A stretch of 64,000 nt of DNA, taken from NCBI RefSeq assembly GCF_030686865.1, contig NZ_JAQYUS010000007.1, positions 62,001 to 126,000 of the forward strand. The letters are read 5' to 3'. The stretch is from Kaistella sp. SH40-3 (lineage in GTDB: Bacteria > Bacteroidota > Bacteroidia > Flavobacteriales > Weeksellaceae). Below, one piece after another: positions 44,204 to 53,202 of this stretch. Made by a program: the position numbers and the translations under genes. The notes under the pieces were generated by a model. It had not been told where the DNA came from. It worked only from the letters and a program-made list of their open reading frames with translations, and made no database searches. How positions within the stretch are numbered: position 1 is the stretch's first letter; the number at the start of each line of letters is the position of its first letter.

Positions 44204-44548
44204 TTATCCTCGTTCATAATCATCTTGCAATCTCACAATATCATCTTCGCCAAAATAAGTTCCAGTTTGTACCTCTACAAATACAACTACTTCTGATGTT
44301 CGGTTTTCAATTCTATGCTTTGCACCCAAAGGAATATGAATACTCTCACCATATTTTACAGTGATTTCTTCTCCGTCTAGTATTACAACTGCTTCTCCTT
44401 CTACAATGGTCCAGAATTCTTGTCGGTGATGATGGAATTGGTAAGACAATCGCTGACCAGGATTGACTTCAATTCTCTTTAATTTATAATGAGGTTCATC
44501 TGCCAAAACATAATATTTTCCCCAAGGTCTTTCACCGATTTCTAACAT
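44204..44548 (-). CDS. mannose-6-phosphate isomerase type II-like cupin
   Basis: 114 residues from ATG 44548, the usual family start MLEIGERPWGKYY; an ATG three codons upstream (44557) is also possible. A single cupin domain like the C-terminal part of type II phosphomannose isomerases / GDP-mannose pyrophosphorylases: GQRLSYQFHHHRQEFWTIVEGEAVV with the metal His cluster, then GESIHIPLGAKHRIEN. As a stand-alone cupin it could isomerise a sugar phosphate. Its position next to the glycan block, on the opposite strand, makes sugar-nucleotide supply plausible but unproven. Confidence 0.85.
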   Translation of the reverse strand: MLEIGERPWGKYYVLADEPHYKLKRIEVNPGQRLSYQFHHHRQEFWTIVEGEAVVILDGEEITVKYGESIHIPLGAKHRIENRTSEVVVFVEVQTGTYFGEDDIVRLQDDYERG

Positions 44549-44568
44549 ATAAAACATTATTTAATATG

Positions 44569-44576
44569 CAAAAATA
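44569..44576 (-). promoter_or_regulatory. -7 box for cupin gene
   Basis: TATTTTTG on the minus strand, 20 bases before the ATG at 44548 (11 before the alternative one). Confidence 0.5.
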
Positions 44577-44606
44577 AGAAATAATACGCAACGCTGAATT
44601 TTTCTT

Positions 44607-44614
44607 TAAATTTG
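44607..44614 (+). promoter_or_regulatory. -7 box for gltX, with a Shine-Dalgarno-like site
   Basis: TAAATTTG matches TAnnTTTG. Unusually for this genome, AAAGGAG directly precedes the ATG at 44634, though with very short spacing. Confidence 0.55.
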
Positions 44615-44633
44615 CAACTTAAAATAAAGGAGA

Positions 44634-46142
44634 ATGAGCAAAGTTAGAGTGCGTTTTGCACCGAGTCCAACCGGACCTTTACATTTAGGAGGAGTAAGAA
44701 CTGCTTTATATGATTACCTTTTTGCGAAGAATCAAGGAGGTGAATTTATATTGAGAATCGAAGACACCGATACGGCAAGATACGTGGAAGGTGCAGAAGA
44801 ATATATCATGGAAGCCCTCGAATGGTGCGGTATGATTCCCGATGAAAGTCCAAAACATGGAGGCAAATTTGCGCCTTACCGACAATCAGAAAGAAGGGAT
44901 ATTTATGATAAGCATTTGGTTGAACTGTTAAAAACCGATTACGCTTATTTGGCTTTTGATACGACAGAAGAACTGGATGAAGTTCGAAAAGAATTTGAAC
45001 AAAACGGAGAAGTGTTCGCTTATGATCATATTACCAGAAATCGATTGAAAAATTCTTTGACTCTTTCAAAAGAAGAAGTTCAAAAATTAATCGATGAAAA
45101 AGTTCCTTATGTCGTACGTTTCAAAATGCCGGTTGATCGGGTTTTAAATCTTGAAGATATCATTCGAGGGAAATCTTCTGTCAATACCAATACTTTAGAT
45201 GATAAAGTTTTGGTGAAAAATGACGGAATGCCAACTTATCATTTTGCGAATATTGTTGATGATCACGAAATGGAAATTACCCACGTAATCCGTGGTGAAG
45301 AATGGCTGCCATCACTTGGTTTGCATTATCTTTTGTATGAAGCAATGGGTTGGGAAAGACCACAATTTGCCCATTTGTCCTTAATTCTAAAACCAGAAGG
45401 AAAAGGGAAATTGAGTAAAAGAGATGGTGATAAATTTGGTTTTCCTGTATTTCCATTAAATTTTACGGATCCTGAAACAGGGAACACTTCCAAAGGTTAT
45501 CGCGAAGAAGGTTATCTTCCCGAGGCGTTTATCAATATGGTTGCACTTTTGGGTTGGAGTCCGGCAAACGACAGAGAGATTTTGACTTTGGAGGAAATGG
45601 TTACCGAATTTGATTTGCACAAAGTTCATAAAGCAGGCGCAAGATTCAATAAAGAAAAAGCAGAATGGTTTAACAGCGAATATCTGAAATCAAAATCTGA
45701 TGAAGAAGTTTTGGTTTTATTAAAGAATGTAGAAGGAATTAACTTGGGTAATTCTAGTGATGCACAATTATTGACCATCATTTCATTAATGAAAGAAAGA
45801 GCGACTTTTGCAAAAGATATTTATAACGACGGCAAATTTTTCTTTGAAGCACCAACTCAATATGAGGAGAAAGCAGTGAAAAAAGCCTGGAATGAGCAAG
45901 CAGCAGAAGTGATGAATGCGTTTTCATTAAAGTTAGAAGATTCGGTTTTCGAGCCAGCAACTTTAAAACAGGAAATTCATGATTTTGCAGAAAGCAAAGG
46001 ATTAGGAATGGGCAAAGTTATGATGCCACTTCGTTTATGTTTAGTAGGCGAATTAAAAGGTCCAGATGTTCCAGATATTATGCAAATCCTTGGAAAAGAA
46101 GAAACTATCGCCAGAATAAAAAATGCAGTTAATAATATATAA
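44634..46142 (+). CDS. gltX: glutamate--tRNA ligase
   Basis: Class I aminoacyl-tRNA synthetase. 502 residues. The HIGH motif is HLGG in FAPSPTGPLHLGGVRTALYDYL; IEDTDTARYVEGAEEYI; DDHEMEITHVIRGEEWLPS; and the KMSKS motif is KLSKRDGDK. Anticodon-binding helical C-terminal domain from about residue 340. Both motif variants are common in GltX. Complete and followed 50 bases later by accA, which has its own -7 box. Confidence 0.98.
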   Translation: MSKVRVRFAPSPTGPLHLGGVRTALYDYLFAKNQGGEFILRIEDTDTARYVEGAEEYIMEALEWCGMIPDESPKHGGKFAPYRQSERRDIYDKHLVELLKTDYAYLAFDTTEELDEVRKEFEQNGEVFAYDHITRNRLKNSLTLSKEEVQKLIDEKVPYVVRFKMPVDRVLNLEDIIRGKSSVNTNTLDDKVLVKNDGMPTYHFANIVDDHEMEITHVIRGEEWLPSLGLHYLLYEAMGWERPQFAHLSLILKPEGKGKLSKRDGDKFGFPVFPLNFTDPETGNTSKGYREEGYLPEAFINMVALLGWSPANDREILTLEEMVTEFDLHKVHKAGARFNKEKAEWFNSEYLKSKSDEEVLVLLKNVEGINLGNSSDAQLLTIISLMKERATFAKDIYNDGKFFFEAPTQYEEKAVKKAWNEQAAEVMNAFSLKLEDSVFEPATLKQEIHDFAESKGLGMGKVMMPLRLCLVGELKGPDVPDIMQILGKEETIARIKNAVNNI

Positions 46143-46162
46143 TAAATTCCTTTAATTTTTAG

Positions 46163-46170
46163 TAAATTTG
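46163..46170 (+). promoter_or_regulatory. -7 box for accA
   Basis: TAAATTTG, exact match, 22 bases before the accA ATG. Confidence 0.55.
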
Positions 46171-46192
46171 AAGGATAATTTTAATAACAGAA

Positions 46193-47149
46193 ATGGAATA
46201 TTTAAGTTTTGAACTTCCGATAAAAGACCTGATGGATCAGTACCAAACCTGTTCATTGGTAGGCGAAGAAAGTGGTGTAGATGTAAAACTCGCCTGCTCG
46301 CAAATCGAAGATAAAATTATAGAAAAGAAAAAAGAGATCTATCATAATTTGACACCGTGGCAGAGAGTTCAGCTTTCTCGCCATCCAGATCGTCCTTACA
46401 CTTTAGATTTTATAAAAGGAATTACCGATAAAGACAGTTTCCTAGAACTTCACGGAGACCGAAACTTTGCTGATGATCCTGCGATGATTGGCGGTTTAGC
46501 CAAAATAGATGGACAAAGAGTCATGATTATTGGAACTCAAAAGGGGAGAACAACCAAAGAAAGACAGTTCCGAAGATTCGGAATGAGTAATCCTGAAGGA
46601 TACCGAAAAGCATTAAGGTTAATGAAGTTGGCAGAAAAATTTCATATTCCTGTAATCTCTTTAATCGATACTCCTGGAGCATATCCAGGTCTTGAAGCGG
46701 AAGAGCGTGGACAGGGTGAAGCAATTGCCAGAAATATTTTTGAAATGACCATGTTGAAAACTCCAATTTTCGTTTACGTTATTGGTGAAGGAGCGAGTGG
46801 TGGAGCATTAGGAATTGGCGTAGGAAATAAAGTGTATATGTTAGAGAATACTTGGTACACCGTAATTGCACCAGAAAGTTGCTCATCAATTCTTTGGAGA
46901 AACTGGGATCATAAAGAAGATGCTGCCAATGCATTGAAATTAACTCCTGCTGATGCTTTGAAAGAAAAGTTTATTGATGGTATTGTTGAAGAGCCACTTG
47001 GTGGAGCGCATTATGAACCGCAAGTTGCTTATGATCATTTGAAAGCGTCGATTCTTCAAAATATTAAAGCATTCTCTAAATTTACAGGTAAAGAATTAGA
47101 AACTCAGCGACAAGATAAATTTATCGCGATGGGTCAGTTCAAAGGTTAG
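46193..47149 (+). CDS. accA: acetyl-CoA carboxylase carboxyltransferase subunit alpha
   Basis: Transfers the carboxyl group from biotin to acetyl-CoA to give malonyl-CoA, with AccD. 318 residues. [92 protein letters not shown] and [15 protein letters not shown] (oxyanion region) all present. It is not clustered with accB-accC. Confidence 0.98.
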   Translation: MEYLSFELPIKDLMDQYQTCSLVGEESGVDVKLACSQIEDKIIEKKKEIYHNLTPWQRVQLSRHPDRPYTLDFIKGITDKDSFLELHGDRNFADDPAMIGGLAKIDGQRVMIIGTQKGRTTKERQFRRFGMSNPEGYRKALRLMKLAEKFHIPVISLIDTPGAYPGLEAEERGQGEAIARNIFEMTMLKTPIFVYVIGEGASGGALGIGVGNKVYMLENTWYTVIAPESCSSILWRNWDHKEDAANALKLTPADALKEKFIDGIVEEPLGGAHYEPQVAYDHLKASILQNIKAFSKFTGKELETQRQDKFIAMGQFKG

Positions 47150-47204
47150 TAATAATTTTTCAATTTTATTAAATATTGTTTTTTCAATATTTAAATATCA
47201 AGAT

Positions 47205-47228
47205 AAACGGGCTTTAGCCCGTTTATTT
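47205..47228 (+). terminator. terminator of accA
   Basis: Arms AAACGGGCT and AGCCCGTTT with TT loop, then ATTTTAT. Same core as the lemA-operon terminator at 6203. Confidence 0.8.
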
Positions 47229-47271
47229 TATGTTAGCCAATTTTGGCTTTAGCCTAAACTTACCGATTTTA

Positions 47272-47309
47272 CCAAAAAATAAATCCTGTAATTGCTTACA
47301 GGATTTATT
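47272..47309 (-). terminator. terminator of ftsE-like gene
   Basis: Arms AATAAATCCTGTA (47278-47290) and TACAGGATTTATT (47297-47309); minus-strand stem is followed by T-rich sequence. Confidence 0.75.
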
Positions 47310-47332
47310 ATATTTTCAATTTATCTTAAAGT

Positions 47333-48043
47333 TTATTCGAAAAGTTCAGCAGTATCTAAAACCGACACCTTTCCATCTTCACATCTAATCGCTTCTCCTG
47401 GGAAGTTTTGAATCATATGATAATCATGAGTTGCCATAACTACAGCCGAATTATTTTCAAAAGCAACTTGCTTCAATAAGGTCATAATTTCGTTTGAAGT
47501 TTCGGGATCTAGATTTCCGGTAGGCTCATCGGCTAAGATCAATTCTGGATGGTTTAAAAGCGCTCTTGCGATCGCAACACGTTGTTGTTCACCTCCAGAA
47601 AGTTCGTGTGGCATTTTGTGTTTTTTGGATTTCATTCCTACACTTGCCAGAACTTCATTAATGCGGTCATCCATTTTGGTTTTATCACTCCAGCCTGTCG
47701 CCTCGAGCACGAATTTTAAATTTTTTTCAACCGTTCTGTCTGGCAGTAACTGAAAGTCTTGAAATACGATTCCTAACTTTCTTCTCAAATTCGGGATATC
47801 TGAAGTTCGCAATTTAGACAAATCAAAACCGGCAATATTTCCTTGTCCGGCGCTGAGCGGAATGTGTCCGTAAAGTGTTTTCAATAACGAACTTTTACCA
47901 GAACCCGTTTTTCCGATGAGGTAGCAAAATTTTCCTTTTTTAATCGTAAGGTTAACTTCATTAAGTACCGTAAAATTCTTTTGTGCAATTTTTGCATTTT
48001 TTAGATGGATTACATCTTGACCTTCCTGATAAGTATGTGGCAT
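47333..48043 (-). CDS. ftsE: ABC transporter ATP-binding protein, FtsE type
   Basis: 236 residues. Walker [12 protein letters not shown] (residues 43-53), Q loop [18 protein letters not shown] (the LLPDRTV text is typical of FtsE), signature [16 protein letters not shown], Walker [17 protein letters not shown] loop ATHDYHMI. FtsE works with FtsX to activate peptidoglycan hydrolases at the division site. No ftsX is adjacent, so the symbol rests on sequence only; a LolD/MacB-type ATPase would lack LLPDRTV. Its -7 box TACTTTTG lies at 48093-48100. Confidence 0.82.
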   Translation of the reverse strand: MPHTYQEGQDVIHLKNAKIAQKNFTVLNEVNLTIKKGKFCYLIGKTGSGKSSLLKTLYGHIPLSAGQGNIAGFDLSKLRTSDIPNLRRKLGIVFQDFQLLPDRTVEKNLKFVLEATGWSDKTKMDDRINEVLASVGMKSKKHKMPHELSGGEQQRVAIARALLNHPELILADEPTGNLDPETSNEIMTLLKQVAFENNSAVVMATHDYHMIQNFPGEAIRCEDGKVSVLDTAELFE

Positions 48044-48092
48044 ATCTTGATTGATTGTTATTGATGAAAAAGGGTTTGCTGCAACAGCAGTT

Positions 48093-48100
48093 CAAAAGTA
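48093..48100 (-). promoter_or_regulatory. -7 box for ftsE-like gene
   Basis: TACTTTTG on the minus strand, 49 bases before the ATG at 48043. Confidence 0.45.
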
Positions 48101-48144
48101 GAAAAAATCTTTCTTTTGAGACTACACTTTAGCAAATTTTAACA

Positions 48145-48178
48145 ACAAAAAATGCCTGAAAAGTTACTTTTCAAGCAT
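48145..48178 (-). terminator. terminator of rpmH
   Basis: Arms ATGCCTGAAAAG and CTTTTCAAGCAT (one G-U pair), then T-rich on the minus strand. Confidence 0.8.
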
Positions 48179-48202
48179 AATCTGTTATGATAATTCCTGA
48201 GA

Positions 48203-48361
48203 TTATCTCTTAGCGCGCTGTGCACTTACAGTTAAACTCTTTCTGCCTTTTGCTCTTCTAGCAGCCAATATTCTTCTACCGTTAGGGGTTGACATTCTTA
48301 AACGGAAACCGTGTTTGTTTCTTTTCTTTCTTTCAGATGGTTGAAATGTTCTTTTTGGCAT
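48203..48361 (-). CDS. rpmH: 50S ribosomal protein L34
   Basis: 52 residues: [20 protein letters not shown], then [25 protein letters not shown]. The KRTFQPS start and the RMST.NGR..L..RR.KGR core identify L34. The gene is short and lies alone; dnaA and rnpA, its neighbours in many bacteria, are not beside it, as is usual in Bacteroidota. It has the best-matching promoter of this region at 48406-48436 and its own terminator. Confidence 0.97.
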   Translation of the reverse strand: MPKRTFQPSERKKRNKHGFRLRMSTPNGRRILAARRAKGRKSLTVSAQRAKR

Positions 48362-48405
48362 TGCTTATATTTTTAAGTAAAAACTTTATCTTATTTTTCA
48401 GATTG

Positions 48406-48436
48406 CAAATATAGGAAACTTTTTATTTACTGCAAA
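48406..48436 (-). promoter_or_regulatory. promoter of rpmH
   Basis: On the minus strand: TTTG (48433-48436), 19 bases, TATATTTG (48406-48413), a full consensus match. Confidence 0.8.
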
Positions 48437-48455
48437 CAATATTTTAAATATTTAT

Positions 48456-48494
48456 AAACAAAAAGAGATTCACTCCTAAAAGTAAATCTCTTTT
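48456..48494 (-). terminator. terminator of T9SS type A gene
   Basis: Arms AAAAGAGATT and AATCTCTTTT enclosing 14 bases, 20 bases after the stop codon on the minus strand. Confidence 0.65.
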
Positions 48495-48513
48495 CACTTA
48501 TAATTTAGTTCTT

Positions 48514-49926
48514 TTATTTTTTAATAAACTTAGTCGTGGTGCTCTTTCCTTCTTTGTCTTCCATTTTCAAAATGTAATTTCCTTTTGGAAGTTTTTGAGT
48601 ATCGATCTTATTTCCCTCCACTTTTGTTGGAATTAATTTTCCACTTACATCAAATACATTCGCTTGTTTTGGTTGCATTCCATTTACAAATAAAACACCT
48701 GTTGTAGGATTCGGATAAACATTTACCGCACCTTTAGGGCTATCTACTGTTTTAAGAAGAGTGCCACAATTTGCAGAAAGTACAGTGATTGTAAAATCTG
48801 CTGTAAATACGGTATTTGCAACTGGTTCAGTTGCAACAAGTACAATTGTAGTATTTCCAGGGATGGTTACGCTCATTGTTTCCGCTGTTCCACTTAAAGA
48901 GCTGTTTCCGATATCGCCTAAATAGTTTTGAGAAATATTAGCTGGATTAAAACTTCCTGTGTACGCCACTAGATGCACTTGTTTGGCAGCGTCTGGATCT
49001 GCGTTTTTTAAGATTAATGTGACACAATCTGGAGTTGCAGAAGTGTTTTGTAAAGAATAAGTTTTGTAATGAAAATTCCCACTTCCAAAATCTCCAGGAT
49101 ACGCTTTCGCAGTACCACATACAGAATGAACTCCATTTCTGTTGATTCTTGGAGAATGAGTAGGATCTGTTGTTAGAATTCTTCCTGTAAATACTTTACA
49201 ACCAGCGGACTCTGTTCCATCTAAACTAAACTGTAAGTCTTTTAATTGTCCGGCTATACAAATAGAAGCAGTGTTCCAAGTGGTGCTACAAGTTGATCCA
49301 AAACCACCTCCTGGATTTTTCCATGCAAATGGCCGGCTTAATGTACCAGCATCATTGTAAGTACTCCAGAACCATTGCCCATTACTTAAATCCATAACTG
49401 CTTGTACAGAAATCCAATAGGTGCCTTCGGTTAAGGATAATGTAGTTGCTAAAGGTAATGATGGACTAGATGAGCCTGAAGCAAGAGTTACCGTTTCTGT
49501 TCTTATTACGGTCCCTGGGAGATTGGTTCCACTATTACTGTAAAAAGTTACATTATAAGCGGTGGGATAGTTCCCTGATGGCAAATAGCCATTTACATTT
49601 ACTGCAGTAATATTCCAAATTTTATTAGCAGGAACTTTAAAATCATCTGCGGCATTAGCAGTATATGTACTATTACCAGCGTCAAATTGCTGTGAAGTAA
49701 CATTGTCCGTCAAAAAAGGAGTTTGACCATAAATCCGTGGATTAATAAGATTCTGTGCGTTAAACTCATTGTAATAATCTTGTAGAGTTACAAATGCCTT
49801 AGTAGGATATTTATAAACTACTGGTTTTCTTTCTGCTTTTGGCGCAGTAACATCAGAATCTCGATTTGACTGTGCAAATAAAAGTACGTTGCAAATGGTG
49901 AGCAACAATAAAGTAATTTTTTTCAT
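48514..49926 (-). CDS. secreted protein with T9SS type A sorting domain
   Basis: 470 residues. Signal peptide about 1-19 (..TICNVLLFAQ). The mature region is beta-rich with NPRIYGQTPFLTDNVTSQQFDAGN, ADDFKVPANKIWNITAVNVNGYL, and a lectin/BNR-like middle; two Cys-containing segments (GFGSTCSTTWN, GCKVFTGRI). The last 75 residues form a Por secretion C-terminal domain: VYPNPTTGVLFVNG, ANVFDVSGKLI, LPKGNYILKMEDKEGK. So it is exported across the outer membrane by T9SS. I cannot assign a substrate or ligand. Confidence 0.88.
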   Translation of the reverse strand: MKKITLLLLTICNVLLFAQSNRDSDVTAPKAERKPVVYKYPTKAFVTLQDYYNEFNAQNLINPRIYGQTPFLTDNVTSQQFDAGNSTYTANAADDFKVPANKIWNITAVNVNGYLPSGNYPTAYNVTFYSNSGTNLPGTVIRTETVTLASGSSSPSLPLATTLSLTEGTYWISVQAVMDLSNGQWFWSTYNDAGTLSRPFAWKNPGGGFGSTCSTTWNTASICIAGQLKDLQFSLDGTESAGCKVFTGRILTTDPTHSPRINRNGVHSVCGTAKAYPGDFGSGNFHYKTYSLQNTSATPDCVTLILKNADPDAAKQVHLVAYTGSFNPANISQNYLGDIGNSSLSGTAETMSVTIPGNTTIVLVATEPVANTVFTADFTITVLSANCGTLLKTVDSPKGAVNVYPNPTTGVLFVNGMQPKQANVFDVSGKLIPTKVEGNKIDTQKLPKGNYILKMEDKEGKSTTTKFIKK

Positions 49927-50183
49927 GGTAATTAATTTTTATGGGTTATTAAATTTTATTCAAATTGTAATACAAATCTTTAGTTTTAAATTCCCTAAGG
50001 AAATAACAAATAGAGGAACGTCCTAAATAATAGATGAATAACTACTTGTTTTAAATTTGTATTCAGCAAAACTCTATATAATTATTTAGATAAAATAATG
50101 AAAATCACCCTTTTGTTAGGGTGTAAACACTTGAAAATTTTTATTTTTAAACATCCGTTTTTATATTAATTAAAAACAAAACC

Positions 50184-50191
50184 TATCTTTG
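50184..50191 (+). promoter_or_regulatory. -7 box for nrnA
   Basis: TATCTTTG, 25 bases before the nrnA ATG. The rest of the 289-base gap after 49926 is plain AT-rich sequence. Confidence 0.55.
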
Positions 50192-50215
50192 CGCTTCTAA
50201 AAATATACCCTATAA

Positions 50216-51223
50216 ATGTTTACTTCATCCGAAATTTCAGAGATTCAAAAACTTTTAACGCCCAATCATAATATCGTCATCATCACACATTATAATCCGG
50301 ATGGAGATGCGATTGGTTCTAGTCTCGGTTTGAAACATTTTCTAAAACAAAAAGGTCTGGAAGCAGATGTAATTGTTCCAAATGATTTCCCGAAATTTTT
50401 GAAATGGATGCCAGAAGCGAAACAGATCATTATTGCAGATTACAAAAGAAAACAAGCAGGAGAAGCGATTTATAATGCCGATGTTATATTTGTTTTAGAT
50501 TTTAACGCCTCACACAGAAGTGGAAATTTGGTTGGACCTTGGCTGGATAAAGCCAGAGCTACGAAAATATTAATTGATCATCATCAACAGCCAGACGATT
50601 TTCATTATGTATATTCTGATGTTACCATTCCGGCAACTTCGCAAATGATTTATCATTTTATACAAGAATTAAATGAAGAAAATCTGGTTAATAAAGATAT
50701 TGCAGAGTGTCTATATACCGGTATTATGACTGATACTGGCGGTTTTAGATTCCGCTCGACCAGTGCTGATACGCATAGAATCACGGCAAACTTAATAGAA
50801 AAAGGAGCGGATCCTGCGATGATTACTTCCAATACGTGGGATACAAATACCGTTTCCCGACTGCATCTTTTAGCCTTGATTCTTAGTAGAATAGAAGTGG
50901 TAAAAGAGGGTAAAGTAGCTATTCTTTGGTTGAAACGAGATGAATTAAAAGAGTTCGGTTTTCAAAAGGGAGATACCGAAGGTTTCGTTAATTATGGCTT
51001 AAGCATTATGGGAACGCAAGTCGCAGCATTTTTTATGGAAGATTTGTATGATGATTTCATCAAAATATCTTTCCGTTCCAAAGAGGATGTTGATGTAAAC
51101 CAATTCTCCCGGAAATATTTTAATGGTGGTGGACATATTAATGCAGCTGGTGGGAAATATATGAAAACCATCGAAGAAACCATTATCGATTTTAAAGAAA
51201 AAATTGAGAAGGAGGAGTTTTAA
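50216..51223 (+). CDS. nrnA: bifunctional oligoribonuclease / PAP phosphatase
   Basis: 335 residues, DHH-DHHA1 phosphoesterase. DHH domain motifs HYNPDGDAIGSSLGL, VLDFNASHR, IDHHQQPDDF, GIMTDTGGFRFRSTS; C-terminal DHHA1 motif GGGHINAAGG. Expected to degrade nanoRNA and dephosphorylate 3'-phosphoadenosine 5'-phosphate in the cytoplasm. Monocistronic. Confidence 0.93.
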   Translation: MFTSSEISEIQKLLTPNHNIVIITHYNPDGDAIGSSLGLKHFLKQKGLEADVIVPNDFPKFLKWMPEAKQIIIADYKRKQAGEAIYNADVIFVLDFNASHRSGNLVGPWLDKARATKILIDHHQQPDDFHYVYSDVTIPATSQMIYHFIQELNEENLVNKDIAECLYTGIMTDTGGFRFRSTSADTHRITANLIEKGADPAMITSNTWDTNTVSRLHLLALILSRIEVVKEGKVAILWLKRDELKEFGFQKGDTEGFVNYGLSIMGTQVAAFFMEDLYDDFIKISFRSKEDVDVNQFSRKYFNGGGHINAAGGKYMKTIEETIIDFKEKIEKEEF

Positions 51224-51530
51224 AACGTAATTTTCGATTCTTTTTACCTCTGAATTTTGTCATCAATATCTTTGAATCATTATCTTTTATAGTAGTTATT
51301 TCTTTTAAGAAAGATTAGTGTTTTTAGCATTGAAAAATCTCCTTTATCTTAAAGTCAATGGCACCTATTGATCCTTATTATTTTTCTTAATTGATAAATG
51401 AAATGATTGCATATTCCAAGTTGTAACTTGTCTAAGTTAAACAGTATTAATAAATTATAAGTGGATTTTTTTAAATAATAAATTTATTTATTCTACTTTT
51501 GCATCATACCTTTAAATTAAATATACTATA
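51224..51530. other. 307-base AT-rich intergenic region
   Basis: Between nrnA and a T9SS gene. It holds a short hairpin TAACTT-GTCT-AAGTTA at 51424-51439 and a -7 box at 51494, but no open frame or terminator I would support. Confidence 0.6.
51494..51501 (+). promoter_or_regulatory. -7 box for T9SS adhesin-like gene
   Basis: TACTTTTG, exact -7 match, 29 bases before the ATG at 51531. Confidence 0.55.
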
Positions 51531-53108
51531 ATGAAAAGAGCATTACTACTGTTGCTTTTTGCTTTACCATTTTTAGCAATTGCACAATTTTCAGAAAACT
51601 TCGATTCAGGTACTACGTTGCCGGCAGGATGGAAAGTCATTAACGGTGGAGATTCTAATGAATTTGTAATTACTGAAGGCGCACCAGGTACTGCTTTATC
51701 ACAGCCAAATGCGGCGCAGATTAATTTTAGTTCCGCTGCACATGATGATTATCTAATTACACCACCCATTACAGTTACCTCAGGAGTTAATGATCGACTG
51801 CTCTACTTCGCAAAAAGTCAGGATGCTTCATATTTAGAAAATTATGAAGTTAAACTTTCCACAACCACTTCTACTGCAGAGGCTTTTACTACAGTGCTTA
51901 CACCATCTGCTAGTGCACCAAGCGAGTGGACTCCGTTTTCAATTAATTTAACTCCTTATGTTGGTCAAACAATTTACATCGCTTTTCATGCAACATCTGC
52001 GGATAAGTTTAGGTTATTGTTTGATGATGTGAGAAATGATACACCACCTAATATTGCACCGGCTTGTCCAATTGCGCTTTCTAAGCCAGAAAATAATGCA
52101 ACTGAGGTAGATTTCTCCAACGCAATATTTGATTGGTCTGCTTCCAATTCTGGTGGAAAAGTTGATTATTACGAATTGTATCTGGATACTAGTCCGAATC
52201 CTGCTACTAAGATCGGAGTATATACAAATCCTACTGCATTGCTTACTAATCTTCTAAGTAACACGACTTATTACTGGAAAGTTATCGCGAAAAATGCTGC
52301 TGGTGAATCTGTGGGATGTTTAGTGAATACATTCAAAACTAAAATTGATCCTATTTTACCTTACTGTGGTCCATTAACTTACAGCAATGGTGTAGAACCA
52401 ATAACTTCAGTTGAATTTGGAGGAATGCTCAATGCTTCTTCTGATGAATTTACTTCGCTTCCTCATGAAGTATTCACAGATAAAATTGCAAATGTGAAAC
52501 AAGGAAGTAGTTTCGAGATTAAACTTCAAGGAAATACAGATGGAGACTATACTTCCAGATTTATGGTATTTATAGATTGGAATCAAGATGGAGATTTTTT
52601 AGATGAAGGTGAAACTTATTTCGATTCTGGAAATCCTTTAATTATTACAAATTCAACTGGTGTTGATGGTAAAATTGCTTTAGGTTCTATTTCTATTCCA
52701 GAAAATGCAATTCTAGGAAATACCAGAATGAGAATTAAGAAAAATTTTAGTTCAGTTGCCTATTCGAATCCATGTTTCTCTTCTGGAACCTTAGTTTTGG
52801 GATCAACTGCTGGCTACGGTCAGGCTGAAGATTACACGGTAAATGTTTTACCAAAAACTTTAGCAGTTTCAAGCACAAACAAATCCCAGTTGGCTGTTTA
52901 CCCTAATCCAATGCGAGAGCTATTGAAAATTAATTCTGCTGATAAAAAAGTGACTGAAGTAACATTCTATTCAATGGATGGGAAATTGGTTAAAAAGGAA
53001 AAAGAAAATTTGTCTAATATTAACGTAGAAAACCTTCCTAAAGGAGTTTATATTGTTAAAGTTAAAACTTCTGATTCAGAAAAATCTTTCAAAGTAATCA
53101 AAGAATAA
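51531..53108 (+). CDS. secreted multidomain protein: cleaved-adhesin, Fn3, GEVED, T9SS type A
   Basis: 525 residues. Signal peptide 1-18 (..LPFLAIAQ). Domain 1 (about 20-170) is a cleaved-adhesin/MAM-like jelly roll: FSENFDSGTTLPAGWKVING, DDYLITPPITV, RLLFDDVRND. Domain 2 (about 175-270) is an Fn3-like repeat, ALSKPENNATEVDFSNAIFDWSAS. Domain 3 (about 280-435) is GEVED: RFMVFIDWNQDGDFLDEGETYF and GQAEDYTVNV. C-terminal 75 residues are T9SS type A (VYPNPMRELLKIN, VTFYSMDGKLVKKE, LPKGVYIVKVKT). A surface or secreted adhesin or glycan-binding protein is expected. Confidence 0.92.
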   Translation: MKRALLLLLFALPFLAIAQFSENFDSGTTLPAGWKVINGGDSNEFVITEGAPGTALSQPNAAQINFSSAAHDDYLITPPITVTSGVNDRLLYFAKSQDASYLENYEVKLSTTTSTAEAFTTVLTPSASAPSEWTPFSINLTPYVGQTIYIAFHATSADKFRLLFDDVRNDTPPNIAPACPIALSKPENNATEVDFSNAIFDWSASNSGGKVDYYELYLDTSPNPATKIGVYTNPTALLTNLLSNTTYYWKVIAKNAAGESVGCLVNTFKTKIDPILPYCGPLTYSNGVEPITSVEFGGMLNASSDEFTSLPHEVFTDKIANVKQGSSFEIKLQGNTDGDYTSRFMVFIDWNQDGDFLDEGETYFDSGNPLIITNSTGVDGKIALGSISIPENAILGNTRMRIKKNFSSVAYSNPCFSSGTLVLGSTAGYGQAEDYTVNVLPKTLAVSSTNKSQLAVYPNPMRELLKINSADKKVTEVTFYSMDGKLVKKEKENLSNINVENLPKGVYIVKVKTSDSEKSFKVIKE

Positions 53109-53128
53109 ATAATACGTATTTATAAAAG

Positions 53129-53157
53129 AAAAGGTTGTCGAAAGACAACCTTTTTTG
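53129..53157 (+). terminator. terminator of T9SS adhesin-like gene
   Basis: Arms AAAAGGTTGTC and GACAACCTTTT, then T run. Confidence 0.85.
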
Positions 53158-53202
53158 TTTGAAAACCCTGTATTTTTCAATAATTATAATCCTAGATTAA
53201 TT

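Noticed and set aside
44634-46142. Non-canonical HLGG and KLSKR motifs in gltX
   Set aside because: Variants of this type are frequent in bacterial glutamyl-tRNA synthetases; not a sign of altered function.
6203-47228. Near-identical AAACGGGCT/AGCCCGTT hairpins at 6203 and 47205 as members of a mobile repeat
   Set aside because: Both are simple terminators right after gene ends and the similarity does not extend beyond the stem.
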